Assembly (NCBI RefSeq): GCF_023347255.1
Contig: NZ_CP094466.1
Coordinates: forward strand, 1,984,001 to 2,048,000
Direction: 5' to 3'
DNA length: 64,000 bases
From: Faecalibacterium sp. I4-3-84
GTDB lineage: Bacteria; Bacillota; Clostridia; Oscillospirales; Ruminococcaceae
Part shown: piece by piece, positions 22,530 to 31,144 of the stretch
How positions within the stretch are numbered: the stretch's first letter is position 1
Layout of the letters: every line of letters starts with the position of its first letter
The notes under the pieces: model-generated
The model's database searches: none
What the model was told of the DNA's origin: nothing
The model's input: the letters and a program-made list of their open reading frames with translations, nothing else
Made by a program: the position numbers and the translations under genes

Positions 22530-22677
22530 CCCCCAAAACAGCCATTTCCATTGGAACACGCCCTGACAAAACGCGCTCCAAATTATTTGAATATTTACTT
22601 TAAAACCCGCATAGAGCGGGCAGGTTTGCGCCGTATCCGACGTATAGGGCGGAACGGCAGCAGGAGGAAAACTGAAT

Positions 22678-23271
22678 ATGAAAAATACGAAAACTCTTAC
22701 CCGTGTGGCGCTGCTGGTTGCCATTGAGCTGGTCATGAAGATGGTGGGTCTGGGCAGTGTGCCTGTGGGCCCGCTGTACATGAGCTTCCTGACTCTTCCC
22801 ATTGCAGTGGGTGCCATCACCATGGGCCCCGCTGTGGGCGCATTGCTGGGCGGTGTGTTCGGCGCAGTGAGCTTCTACGATGCCATCACCGGTGCTTCCG
22901 CTATGACGGGTGCGCTGTTTCAGGTAAGCCCTGTGAACACCTTTATCCTGTGCGTGGGTATGCGCGTGCTGATGGGCCTGTGCTGCGGCCTGATCTTCAG
23001 CAGCCTGAAGCGCTTTGACAAGCCCGGCACATGGAGCTACATCGTCAGCGCCATGAGCGCCCCGTTCCTGAACACGGTGTTCTTCATGGGCTGGATCGTG
23101 CTGGCCTTCTACGGCTGTGACTACGTGCAGAACCTCGTGTCCGTCAAGGGCGCTGCGAACCCCTTCATGTTCGTGGTGCTGCTGGTCGGCGTGCAGGGCG
23201 TGGCCGAGTTCCTTGTCTCTGGCATTCTGGGCGGCATCGTAGCCCGTGCTGTGGCAAAGTTCGTAAAATAA
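22678..23271 (+). CDS. ECF transporter S component, possibly for pantothenate
   Basis: A 197-residue hydrophobic protein with about six membrane segments, typical of substrate-capturing S components that share an ECF energising module encoded elsewhere. Near the N-terminus, TRVALLVAIELVMKMVGLG and PVGPLYMSFLTLPIAVGAI match the family. A PanT-type pantothenate role is only inferred from its position two genes after coaX and near coaBC; other vitamins are equally possible. An AGGAGG site precedes the ATG. The 148-base leader has two hairpins (about 22603-22650), but I recognise no known riboswitch class. Confidence 0.8.
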   Translation: MKNTKTLTRVALLVAIELVMKMVGLGSVPVGPLYMSFLTLPIAVGAITMGPAVGALLGGVFGAVSFYDAITGASAMTGALFQVSPVNTFILCVGMRVLMGLCCGLIFSSLKRFDKPGTWSYIVSAMSAPFLNTVFFMGWIVLAFYGCDYVQNLVSVKGAANPFMFVVLLVGVQGVAEFLVSGILGGIVARAVAKFVK

Positions 23272-23314
23272 AAGATGTGCCGGATGTCAGGGCGGCGCAT
23301 TCTATAATCGTGAT

Positions 23315-23350
23315 AAAAAACTCCTCCGGCGAAAGCTGGAGGAGTTTTTT
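23315..23350 (+). terminator. Terminator after the ECF S component
   Basis: A 16-base stem (23315-23330 with 23335-23350) closed by a gaaa tetraloop, one G-U pair, ending in a run of seven T. Confidence 0.85.
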
Positions 23351-23409
23351 TCACAACAAATATTTCTCGTGCATAGGATGGCCCACGAGCAGGCAAAGGG
23401 GGATGCGGC

Positions 23410-24204
23410 ATGGAAGAGAAAAAGCTGTTTGCGGTGGTGGGCACCGATGCCCGGCAGGCGGCGGCAGGCCGGGTGCTGGAACGGGCAGGTTATGCGGTGG
23501 GCGGAGCCGAGCAGGTTGCACTGGCAGATTATATCCTGCTGCCTCTGCCGCTGGATGCGGCCCGCACCCCGCTGGCAGAGCTGCTGCGGGCCGCAAAGCC
23601 CGGTGCGGTGGCACTGGGCGGCAGGCTCTCAGTTCAGGCAAAGACCATCGCACAGGAAGCTGGCGTGGAGCTGGTGGATTACTTTGCCCGACCGGAGCTG
23701 ACGGTGTACAATGCCATCCCTACGGCGGAGGGCTGCATTGGCATCCTGCTGGCCGAGCGCACCCGCACCCTGTGGGGCACAAACCTTCTGCTGCTGGGCT
23801 TTGGCCCGGTGGGGCAGGCGCTGGGGGTGCGGCTGGCGGCACTGGGGGCAAATGTGACTGTCTGTGCCCGGCGCGCCGAACAGCGGGCGCTGGCCGAGAG
23901 CCTTGGTCTGCGGGGGGCAGAGCTTGCCCGGCTGGCCGCGCTGGCTCCGGCCTTTGATACGGTGGTGAACACTATCCCGGCCCCGGTGCTGACCGAGCCG
24001 GTGCTGGCGGCTCTGCGGCCCGGCAGCCTGATCGTGGATCTGGCATCGAAGCCCGGCGGCACCGACTTTGCTGCGGCGCAGCGGCTGGGCTGCAAGGCCA
24101 TCCATGCGCTCAGCCTGCCCGCCGCCTATGCGCCGGACACGGCCGGGGAAGCGGTGGCACGCACCGTGCTGACCATTTTGCAGGAGCGGGAGGAACACAC
24201 ATGA
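23410..24204 (+). CDS. dpaA: Dipicolinate synthase subunit A
   Basis: With subunit B it makes dipicolinic acid, the calcium chelator of the spore core, from dihydrodipicolinate. The 264-residue protein has a C-terminal NAD(P)-binding fold with LLLLGFGPVGQALG (about residues 120-133) and DLASKPGGTDF. It is about 30 residues shorter than Bacillus SpoVFA, mostly at the N-terminus. The stop overlaps the start of dpaB (ATGA). A ggGGG site precedes the ATG. Finding it is odd if the host does not sporulate; the reading frame is intact. The D-isomer/dehydrogenase resemblance is secondary. Confidence 0.85.
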   Translation: MEEKKLFAVVGTDARQAAAGRVLERAGYAVGGAEQVALADYILLPLPLDAARTPLAELLRAAKPGAVALGGRLSVQAKTIAQEAGVELVDYFARPELTVYNAIPTAEGCIGILLAERTRTLWGTNLLLLGFGPVGQALGVRLAALGANVTVCARRAEQRALAESLGLRGAELARLAALAPAFDTVVNTIPAPVLTEPVLAALRPGSLIVDLASKPGGTDFAAAQRLGCKAIHALSLPAAYAPDTAGEAVARTVLTILQEREEHT

Positions 24205-24791
24205 GCACGCAGAAAAAAGGACGCATTGCATTTGCGGTGTGCGGCAGCTTCTGCACACTGGAAGCGGCGCTTGCGGCAGCGCAGCAGCTGACAGAACAGG
24301 GCTGGGATCTGCTGCCCATTATGAGCTTTGCTGCAAAGCAGGATACCCGCTTTGGCACCGGGCAGTTCTGGCAGGAACGGCTGGAAGCCCTTACCGGCCA
24401 CGCAGTGCTGGACACATTGCAGGCCGTGGAGCCGCTAGGCCCTAAAAAGCTGGCCAGTGCACTGGTGATCGCGCCCTGCACCGGGGCCACGCTGGCACGG
24501 CTGGCGGAGGGCCTTTCCGATACGCCGGTAACGCTGGCGGCAAAAAGCCTTTTGCGGGTGGGATGCCCGGTGGTGGTGGGCGTTTCCACAAACGACGGGC
24601 TGGGCGCGTCGGGGGAGAACATCGCTCGACTTTTCCAACGCAAGCATTACTATTTTGTGCCCTACGGGCAGGATGACCCCACCCACAAGCCCAACAGCCT
24701 GAAGGCGGACTTTGCCCGTCTGCCCGCTGCACTGGACGCTGCGCTGGCCGGGCGGCAGCTGCAGCCCGTTCTGCTGCAAAACAACGTTTGA
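24201..24791 (+). CDS. dpaB: Dipicolinate synthase subunit B (flavoprotein)
   Basis: A 196-residue flavoprotein partner of DpaA (SpoVFB). The match to the Bacillus family is clear across the length: FAVCGSFCTLEAAL, EPLGPKKLASALVIAPCTG, TPVTLAAKSLLR, VSTNDGLGASGEN, FVPYGQDDPTHKPNSL and LQPVLLQN. It overlaps dpaA by 4 bases, so the pair is translationally coupled. Aspartate-family genes, usual neighbours in Bacillus, are absent; a D,D-carboxypeptidase follows under its own promoter. Confidence 0.92.
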   Translation: MSTQKKGRIAFAVCGSFCTLEAALAAAQQLTEQGWDLLPIMSFAAKQDTRFGTGQFWQERLEALTGHAVLDTLQAVEPLGPKKLASALVIAPCTGATLARLAEGLSDTPVTLAAKSLLRVGCPVVVGVSTNDGLGASGENIARLFQRKHYYFVPYGQDDPTHKPNSLKADFARLPAALDAALAGRQLQPVLLQNNV

Positions 24792-24796
24792 ATGGC

Positions 24797-24825
24797 TTTT
24801 CAGCCGGGGTAAAGTGTGGTATACT
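24797..24825 (+). promoter_or_regulatory. Predicted promoter of the carboxypeptidase gene
   Basis: TATACT (24820-24825) with extended -10 TG at 24817-24818 and a weak -35 TTTTCA (24797-24802) at 17 bases. Confidence 0.5.
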
Positions 24826-24888
24826 ATTATCTGATGCTTTGCCGGTGCAGTACGACGGGCAGAAAAACGCTCAATGGAGAAAAAGCAG

Positions 24889-26229
24889 ATGAAAAAACTG
24901 ACAGCGGCGCTGTGCGTTGTGCTGCTTATGATCTGCGTGTTCGTGCCGGGGGCAGCGGCGGCTGGCCCTGCCCTTGGTGCCACCCGCGCTTACTGCATCA
25001 TCGATGCAGACACCGGCCTTGTGCTGGCACAGCAGAATATGAACGAAGAGCTGCACCCGGCATCCATCACCAAGGTGATGACGCTGGGCCTTGCCTGCGA
25101 AAAGGCGCAGGGAAACTGGGATGATATAAAGCTCACCGTGACTCACGAGGATGTTTACTCGCTGGCGGGCACCGATTCCAGTCACATTGCCCTGCGCGAG
25201 GGCGAAGAAGTGCCCCTGACCGATGCGCTGTATGCCACCCAGATGGCCAGTGCCAACGACGGCGCGAACCTGTTGGCCGAATATGTGGGAGAGGGAACCA
25301 TCGCGGACGGCGTGGCAAAGATGAATGCGCGGGTAGAAGAGCTGGGCCTTGCGCACACCCACTTTGCAAACCCCCACGGCATCAGTGACGACGACCACTA
25401 CACCAGCTGCTACGATATGGCGCAGATCCTGCGCTGGGCACTGGAGCAGCCGGGCTTTGAGCAGGTGTTCACCCGCAATGAGATGTACACCATGGACCCC
25501 ACCAACATCCAGCCCGTGACCCGCTACTTTTCCCAGCAGGACAAGATGCGCATTGGCTCCAGCCGGTACTACATCTCGTCCATTCTGGGTTCCAAGCTCG
25601 GTTATACCAACACGGCCCGCTACAGCTACGCCTGTCTGGCGGAGCAGAACGGCGTCCGGCTCATCTGCGTGACCATGCAGAGCGAGCTGAGCACCGATAA
25701 ATACAACGATGTCCGCACTCTGCTGGACTACGCCTTCAGCACCTTTACCGGCTACACCGACCTGCCCGCGCAGGGCATCACAGCACCGCTGAGCGTGGTG
25801 GGCGGCGGCGGGAGCCTTGGCACCGTGACCGTCTCCGACCCCGGCGTGCGGCTGCTGCTGGCCAACGGCCTGACTGCCGACGATGTGGAGGTGACGCTGG
25901 AACTGCCGGAAAGCTATGTCCTTGGCTCTGACCCGGAGGTGTACGCTGTGTACACCGTCCACGGCGGCGAAAAGCAGGAGAGCACCAGCGTGCGTGTGGA
26001 TGCAGAAATTTCCGGCCTGCCTGAACTGCTGGAGAACAGCACCGGTCAGGAGCTGGAAGCGGCCAAGGCGGTAAAGCCCCAAAGCCATGCATTCTGGCTG
26101 CTGGGCATCTCGCTGGGGTCCACCGCAGCGGCAGCGCTGGTGACTTTTCTGGTGGTGCGGTTCATCACTTGGCGGAAGAAACGCCGCAGAACGCGCACGG
26201 AACAGGGACAGATCCGCCGCAGCAAATAA
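24889..26229 (+). CDS. D-alanyl-D-alanine carboxypeptidase (penicillin-binding protein, S11 type)
   Basis: Trims the terminal D-Ala from peptidoglycan stem peptides on the outer face. The 446-residue protein has a signal peptide (MKKLTAALCVVLLMICVFV, Ala cluster), the active Ser-x-x-Lys in ASITKVM, Ser-x-Asn in ASANDGAN and the third motif written KLG (GSKLGYT) where KTG is usual. A C-terminal domain follows, then a membrane segment and a basic tail (WRKKRRRTR), so it is anchored at both the membrane and possibly the wall side. Start 24889 lies 9 bases after GGAG; ATG 24874 has no site. Confidence 0.9.
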   Translation: MKKLTAALCVVLLMICVFVPGAAAAGPALGATRAYCIIDADTGLVLAQQNMNEELHPASITKVMTLGLACEKAQGNWDDIKLTVTHEDVYSLAGTDSSHIALREGEEVPLTDALYATQMASANDGANLLAEYVGEGTIADGVAKMNARVEELGLAHTHFANPHGISDDDHYTSCYDMAQILRWALEQPGFEQVFTRNEMYTMDPTNIQPVTRYFSQQDKMRIGSSRYYISSILGSKLGYTNTARYSYACLAEQNGVRLICVTMQSELSTDKYNDVRTLLDYAFSTFTGYTDLPAQGITAPLSVVGGGGSLGTVTVSDPGVRLLLANGLTADDVEVTLELPESYVLGSDPEVYAVYTVHGGEKQESTSVRVDAEISGLPELLENSTGQELEAAKAVKPQSHAFWLLGISLGSTAAAALVTFLVVRFITWRKKRRRTRTEQGQIRRSK

Positions 26230-26301
26230 GCGCAAAAGCCTGTGTCGAACAGACTTTTCCAGATAAAACAAACATGCTTCACAAAAAGAGAGGTACAAAA
26301 T

Positions 26302-26868
26302 ATGGGCAAGTTTACGTTTACTCAGACCGAGATCCCCGGTGTTGTGGTCATTGAGCCGCAGGTGTTCGGCGACGACCGCGGCTATTTTATGGAGACCTAT
26401 CAGAAGGATCAGTTTGCCGAAGCCGGCATCGATAAGGAATTCGTGCAGGACAACCAGAGCCGCTCCACCCGCGGCGTGCTGCGCGGCCTGCACTTCCAGA
26501 AGAACCACACGCAGGGCAAGCTGGTGCGCGTGACCAAGGGCGAGGTGTTTGACGTGGCCGTGGACTGCCGCCCCCACAGCGCCACCTTCGGCAAGTGGGT
26601 GGGCGTGACCCTTTCCGAGGAAAACAAGAAGATGTTCTACATCCCGGAGGGCTTTGCACACGGTTTTCTGGTGCTGAGCGATGTGGCAGAGTTCTGCTAC
26701 AAGTGCACCGATGTGTATGACCCCACCAGCGAGGGCGGCATCCCCTACGATGACCCCACCGTGAACGTGCAGTGGCCGGACTGCGGCTGCGAGCACAAGA
26801 CCAGCGCAAAGGACAAGCTGCACGAGCCCTTTGCTGCACAGAAGTTTGAATATTTTGAAAAGTGGTGA
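26302..26868 (+). CDS. rfbC: dTDP-4-dehydrorhamnose 3,5-epimerase
   Basis: Makes dTDP-4-keto-L-rhamnose, the precursor of rhamnose in surface polysaccharide. The 188-residue cupin shows GDDRGYFMETY, the substrate loop QDNQSRSTRGVLRGLHFQ with the catalytic His, GEVFDVAVDCR and IPEGFAHGFLVLSD. The start 26302 follows agagagg. The gene is followed by an ABC export pair and a glycosyltransferase. The other dTDP-rhamnose genes (rfbA, B, D) are not in the window. Confidence 0.95.
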   Translation: MGKFTFTQTEIPGVVVIEPQVFGDDRGYFMETYQKDQFAEAGIDKEFVQDNQSRSTRGVLRGLHFQKNHTQGKLVRVTKGEVFDVAVDCRPHSATFGKWVGVTLSEENKKMFYIPEGFAHGFLVLSDVAEFCYKCTDVYDPTSEGGIPYDDPTVNVQWPDCGCEHKTSAKDKLHEPFAAQKFEYFEKW

Positions 26869-26874
26869 TCGCCT

Positions 26875-27684
26875 GTGGCAAAATTCAAAGCAATGTGGAA
26901 CGGCTTCTGGTGCTACCGCTATCTGCTGTGGAACCTCGTCAGCCGTGACTTCAAGCTCAAATACCGCCGCAGCGTGCTGGGCGTGGTGTGGAGCGTTCTG
27001 AACCCGCTGCTCATGTGCCTTGTGTACTGGGCCGTGTTCAGCAGTCTGATGGACATGCGCGGCAGCGGCATCGACAACTTTGCCGTGTTCCTGATGTGCG
27101 GCCAGCTGCTGTTCAACTTCTTCAACGAGGCCACCTCCACCGGCATGAGCAGTGTGCTGGGCGCTGCGCCCCTGCTCAAAAAGGTGTATATCCCCAAGTA
27201 TATCTTCCCGCTGGAAAAGTGCTGCTTTGCCATGGTGAACTGCGTGTTCAGCTTTGTGGCGCTGCTGCTGGTCATGATCTTTACCGGTGCACCCTTCCAC
27301 CTGACCCTCATCGAGGCGGTCTACCCGCTGGTGACGCTGTTCTTCTTCAGTCTGGGCGTGGGCCTGCTTCTGGCAGCGGCTACCGTGTTCTTCCGGGATA
27401 TCATGCACATCTGGAGCGTGTTCATCACCGCATTGCTGTATTTTTCCGCCATCTTCTACGATCCCACCCAGATGACCTTTTCCATCGGCGGGTTCAACAT
27501 GCAGCAGATCATCAAGCTGAATCCCATGTACTGGTACATCACAGGCTTCCGCCGTACCGTGATGTGGGGCATCCCGCTGGATTTCAACATGTTCGCGGTG
27601 TGCGGCTGCTGCGCCGTGCTCTCCATGCTGGTGGGCGTGTGGGTATTCCGCAAAACGCAGGATCGCTTTGTGCTGCATATTTAA
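26875..27684 (+). CDS. Polysaccharide ABC exporter, permease subunit (Wzm/TagG type)
   Basis: A 269-residue membrane protein with six probable spans. The N-terminus LVSRDFKLKYRRSVLGVVWSVL and NPLLMCLVYWAVFSSLM are hallmarks of ABC-2 polysaccharide or teichoic-acid exporters, as are LNPMYWYITGFRRTVM and the final WVFRKTQDRFVLHI. The start is a GTG 6 bases after rfbC with a poor ribosome site, suggesting translational coupling. The ATPase partner follows after 12 bases. It moves a lipid-linked glycan across the membrane; which glycan is unknown. Confidence 0.92.
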   Translation: MAKFKAMWNGFWCYRYLLWNLVSRDFKLKYRRSVLGVVWSVLNPLLMCLVYWAVFSSLMDMRGSGIDNFAVFLMCGQLLFNFFNEATSTGMSSVLGAAPLLKKVYIPKYIFPLEKCCFAMVNCVFSFVALLLVMIFTGAPFHLTLIEAVYPLVTLFFFSLGVGLLLAAATVFFRDIMHIWSVFITALLYFSAIFYDPTQMTFSIGGFNMQQIIKLNPMYWYITGFRRTVMWGIPLDFNMFAVCGCCAVLSMLVGVWVFRKTQDRFVLHI

Positions 27685-27696
27685 GGAGGAAGAACA

Positions 27697-28440
27697 ATGG
27701 AACCGATCATCAAAGTGGACAATGTTTCCATGTGCTTCAACCTCTCCAAGGAAAAGCATGAGAGCCTGAAAGAGTATTTTCTGGCCATGGTGCAGGGCCG
27801 CCTGCAGTACGATGAATTTTACGCACTGAAGGACGTGAGTCTGGACATCATGCCCGGCGATTTCTACGGCCTTGTGGGTCTGAACGGCTCGGGCAAGTCC
27901 ACCCTGCTCAAGACCATTGCGGGCGTGTACAAGCCCAGCAAGGGCAAGGTAACGGTCCGCGGCTCCATCGCCCCGCTCATCGAGCTGGGCGCGGGCTTTG
28001 ATATGGACCTGACTGCCCGCGAGAATATCTATCTGAACGGCACGGTGCTGGGCTTCTCGCCCAAGTATCTGGACGAAAAGTTTGATGAGATCGTGGAGTT
28101 CAGCGAGCTGCAGAACTTTCTGGATGTGCCGCTCAAGAACTACTCCTCCGGCATGGTGGCCCGCATCGGCTTTGCCATTGCCACCATCACCAAGCCCGAT
28201 ATCCTCATTGCGGACGAGGTGCTTTCGGTGGGCGATTTCCTGTTCCAGCAGAAGTGCGAAAAGCGGATGCAGGAGCTGATGGCGGGCGGCACCACGGTCA
28301 TTCTGGTGTCTCACTCCATTGAGCAGATCGAGCGCATGTGCAGCAAGGTGGCATGGCTGAGCCACGGCCACCTGAAAATGAATGGCGATACGGCAACGGT
28401 CTGCGCGGCCTACAAGGCAACGCAGCGCGGCGAGGCCTGA
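27697..28440 (+). CDS. Polysaccharide ABC exporter, ATPase subunit (Wzt/TagH type)
   Basis: A 247-residue cytosolic ATPase. Seen: Walker A GLNGSGKST, the polysaccharide-exporter hallmark PLIELGAGFDMDLTARENIYLNG (split at 20 residues: PLIELGAGFD and LTARENIYLNG), signature YSSGMVARIGF, Walker B ILIADEV and switch His VSHS. The extra C-terminal glycan-recognition domain of some Wzt proteins is absent. AAGGAGGaagaac precedes the ATG. It pairs with the permease upstream, and its stop is one base before the glycosyltransferase start. Confidence 0.94.
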   Translation: MEPIIKVDNVSMCFNLSKEKHESLKEYFLAMVQGRLQYDEFYALKDVSLDIMPGDFYGLVGLNGSGKSTLLKTIAGVYKPSKGKVTVRGSIAPLIELGAGFDMDLTARENIYLNGTVLGFSPKYLDEKFDEIVEFSELQNFLDVPLKNYSSGMVARIGFAIATITKPDILIADEVLSVGDFLFQQKCEKRMQELMAGGTTVILVSHSIEQIERMCSKVAWLSHGHLKMNGDTATVCAAYKATQRGEA

Positions 28441-28441
28441 T

Positions 28442-30319
28442 ATGAATGTACGACTGAAACGTGCCAGAGAACTGGCAGGCTATGCGGTGCAGCTGACGAA
28501 GGACGAGGGCCTGCCCACCATGCTCAAACGGGGCGCGGGCTTTGTCAAGCGCCGCTGCTTTGGCAAGCGTGCCCGCTATCTGCCCGCCAAAAAGGTGCTG
28601 GAAGCCCAGCGGACTGAAATGGCCGGCAAAACGGCGGCAGACTGCGGCCTGCCCACCATCAGCATCCTGACTCCGCTGTATAATACACCGGAAAAATACC
28701 TGCGGGAATTTCTGGATTCCTTTGTGAACCAGACGGCCCCCAACGGTCAGCTCTGCCTTGCGGATGCTTCCGATGCAGAACATGCCGATGTAAAGCGCAT
28801 CGTGGAGGAATATCAGACAAAGAATCAACGCATCGTATACAAAAAGATCGAAAACAAAGGCATTGCGGCCAACACCAATGCTGCGGCAGTCCTTGCCACA
28901 GGGGAATATCTGGCCCTTGCCGACCACGATGATATCCTTGCGCCCCACGCCATGTACACCATGGGCAAAGCCATTCTGCAGCTGCGGGCGCAGGGCGAGC
29001 CGGACGGCTTCCTCTACAGCGATGAAGCACTCTTTTCCAAGAGCATTCAGCGGCCCATGGTGGCCCACTTCAAGCCGGATTACGCCCCGGACTACCTGCT
29101 GTGCTGCAACTACATCTGCCACTTGGCGGTGTTCCAAAAGGCGCTGTGGGATGAGATCGGCGGGGAGCGGCCGGAGTGCGACGGCAGTCAGGACCACGAC
29201 CTGTTCCTGCGCCTTGTGGAAAAGACCAGCGGCGCGGCCCATGTACCGCAGGTGCTGTACTACTGGCGGGTGCACGCAGGCTCCACCTCCGGCGGCACCG
29301 ATGCCAAGCCCTATGTGGCGGCAGCAGCCAAAAAGGCGCTGGCCGACCATCTGGCCCGCACCGGGCGCACCGGCACCGTGGAGGACGGCCTGTTTCCCAG
29401 TACCTACCGGGTGAAGTGGGACATCGTGGGCGATCCGAAGGTAAGCATCCTCATCCCGAACAAGGACCACACCGACGATCTGGAAAAGTGCCTGCACAGC
29501 ATCTGGACCAAAACCGGCTGGGAGAACTTTGAGGTCATCGTCATCGAGAACAACTCCACCGACCCGGCGACCTTTACCTATTATAAGGAAGCCCGGCAGC
29601 GCTACGACGGCCTGCAGGTGGTCAACTACCCGCAGAAGGGCTTCAACTTTTCCGGCATCAACAACTTTGGCCGGCAGTACGCCAGCGGGGATTACCTGCT
29701 GCTGCTGAACAACGACGTGGAGGTGCGCAATGCCGACTGGCTCACCGAGCTGCTGCGGCAGTGCGCCCACCCCGGCGGCGCGGCCATCTGCGGCGCAGAG
29801 CTGCTCTACCCGGACGAGACGTTGCAGCATGCGGGCGTCGTGACCGGCCTTGGCGGCTACGCGGGCCACAGCCACAAATACCGCAAGGCGGGCGGCAGCG
29901 GCTACATGTTCCGCGCTGCCACGGTGCAGGACTTTTCCGCCGTCACCGGTGCCTGCCTGCTGGTAAAGACCAGCGTGTGGGACGAAGTGGGCGGTCTGGA
30001 CGAAGCCTTTGCGGTGGCCTTCAACGATGTGGATTTCTGCCTGCGGGTGCGGGATGCGGGGCACCGCATTGCGTGGACACCCTACGCCCGGCTGACCCAT
30101 TACGAGAGCAAGAGCCGCGGCGGCGACGAAAAAGACCCGGTGAAGGCCCGGCGCTTTGCCGCCGAGCAGCAGCGGCTGTATACCGTGCACGGCAAGGCGA
30201 ACATCCTGCACGACCCCTACTATAACCCCAACCTGACCATGGACCGGGAGGATTTTTCCGAAAGCAATGATCTGCGCGGGCTGAAAGAGGGACGCATCAC
30301 GGTGCAGTGGAGGAAATAA
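28442..30319 (+). CDS. Glycosyltransferase with two family-2 domains
   Basis: A 625-residue protein. Domain one (about residues 75-330) has ISILTPLYNTP and ALADHDDILA; domain two (about 345-590) has SILIPNKDHTDDL, LLLNNDVEVR and GGLDEAFAVAFNDVDFC. Both therefore keep the GT-A metal-binding acidic motif, and the protein probably adds two sugars or alternates linkages in the exported glycan. The amino-terminal 70 residues are basic. Start 28442 lies just after the ATPase stop; readings from earlier start codons overlap that gene and are rejected. Rhamnose transfer is plausible because of rfbC. Confidence 0.9.
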   Translation: MNVRLKRARELAGYAVQLTKDEGLPTMLKRGAGFVKRRCFGKRARYLPAKKVLEAQRTEMAGKTAADCGLPTISILTPLYNTPEKYLREFLDSFVNQTAPNGQLCLADASDAEHADVKRIVEEYQTKNQRIVYKKIENKGIAANTNAAAVLATGEYLALADHDDILAPHAMYTMGKAILQLRAQGEPDGFLYSDEALFSKSIQRPMVAHFKPDYAPDYLLCCNYICHLAVFQKALWDEIGGERPECDGSQDHDLFLRLVEKTSGAAHVPQVLYYWRVHAGSTSGGTDAKPYVAAAAKKALADHLARTGRTGTVEDGLFPSTYRVKWDIVGDPKVSILIPNKDHTDDLEKCLHSIWTKTGWENFEVIVIENNSTDPATFTYYKEARQRYDGLQVVNYPQKGFNFSGINNFGRQYASGDYLLLLNNDVEVRNADWLTELLRQCAHPGGAAICGAELLYPDETLQHAGVVTGLGGYAGHSHKYRKAGGSGYMFRAATVQDFSAVTGACLLVKTSVWDEVGGLDEAFAVAFNDVDFCLRVRDAGHRIAWTPYARLTHYESKSRGGDEKDPVKARRFAAEQQRLYTVHGKANILHDPYYNPNLTMDREDFSESNDLRGLKEGRITVQWRK

Positions 30320-30323
30320 CAGC

Positions 30324-30860
30324 ATGAACATCAAAGGCCATTTTGAGACCATCACCCGGCACAAGCTGCTGGTGATGAAATACTGTTTTGCCTGCGGGCT
30401 CTACGAGCAGGGCCTTGCCCATGACCTGAGCAAGTACAGCCCCACCGAGTTCATCCCGGGGTGCATCTACTATCAGGGCGACCACAGCCCCAACGAGGCC
30501 GAGCGCGCGGCGCGGGGCTACTCCTCCGCGTGGCTGCACCACAAGGGCCGCAACAAGCACCATCTGGAATACTGGATCGACTACAGCACCCGGAAGGCGG
30601 GCCTTGCCGGCATGAAGATGCCCCTGCGCTATGTGTGCGAAATGGTGTGCGACCGCGTGGCCGCCAGCCAGATCTATCTGGGCGACAGGTACACCGATGC
30701 TTCCCCGTGGGAATACTACGAGCGCAGCAAGACCCACTACCTGCTCCACCCGGAGACCCGCGCCCTGCTGGAAGAGCTGCTGAAAATGGTGCGCGACCTT
30801 GGGCATGACCGCACCTTTGAGCACATGAAATACCTGCTGGGCTGCGAAAAAGATTACTAA
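30324..30860 (+). CDS. DUF5662-family protein
   Basis: A 178-residue protein of unknown function. Conserved-looking metal-type clusters are visible: GLAHDLSKYSPTEF near residue 30, WLHHKGRNKHHLEYW near 72, and EMVCDRVAASQIYLG near 105. The His-Asp spacing recalls HD-type phosphohydrolases, but this is only a resemblance. Its ATG is 5 bases after the glycosyltransferase stop, so it is the last gene of the glycan-export operon and a terminator follows. A role in the glycan pathway is suggested by position alone. Confidence 0.75.
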   Translation: MNIKGHFETITRHKLLVMKYCFACGLYEQGLAHDLSKYSPTEFIPGCIYYQGDHSPNEAERAARGYSSAWLHHKGRNKHHLEYWIDYSTRKAGLAGMKMPLRYVCEMVCDRVAASQIYLGDRYTDASPWEYYERSKTHYLLHPETRALLEELLKMVRDLGHDRTFEHMKYLLGCEKDY

Positions 30861-30876
30861 AAGGAATATTTTGCTT

Positions 30877-30913
30877 AAAAACACCGCTGAGGGAGACCCG
30901 GCGGTGTTTTTTT
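30877..30913 (+). terminator. Terminator, copy 1 of a duplicated hairpin
   Basis: Stem aaaaacaccgc (30877-30887) with gcggtgttttt (30901-30911) and a T run. Bases 30878-30912 are identical to 32400-32434, loop included. Confidence 0.88.
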
Positions 30914-31050
30914 GTTGAAAAAATCAGGGATTTGAGTACAAAAATGCATTCAAAAAAGTATCCGAAAAGAAAGTGCAGGTGCCAAAAAAGAAAAGATATT
31001 TTTCACTGAAAAACCGTGAAAAAAGAGCAGATCAAACAAAAGTTCTTCCA

Positions 31051-31078
31051 TGGAAAAATCTCCGGGGGAGGGTACAAT
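31051..31078 (+). promoter_or_regulatory. Predicted promoter of the lipoprotein genes
   Basis: TGGAAA (31051-31056), 16-base spacer, TACAAT (31073-31078). Its text closely resembles the ptsH promoter (GAAAAATnnCCGG then AGGG before the -10). The rest of 30914-31144 is AT-rich and holds no gene. Confidence 0.45.
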
Positions 31079-31144
31079 AAAAGCAGGAAGGGAGTCGGAG
31101 AACATCCGCTCCGAAACATTCAACGATGGAAGGAGAATTTTGTT

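Noticed and set aside
22530-22677. Possible riboswitch ahead of the ECF S component
   Set aside because: Two hairpins are present, but no conserved core of the TPP, FMN, THF, preQ1 or cobalamin classes was recognised.
24871-28371. 1166-codon minus-strand frame
   Set aside because: Antisense to the carboxypeptidase, rfbC and ABC exporter genes; no family resemblance.
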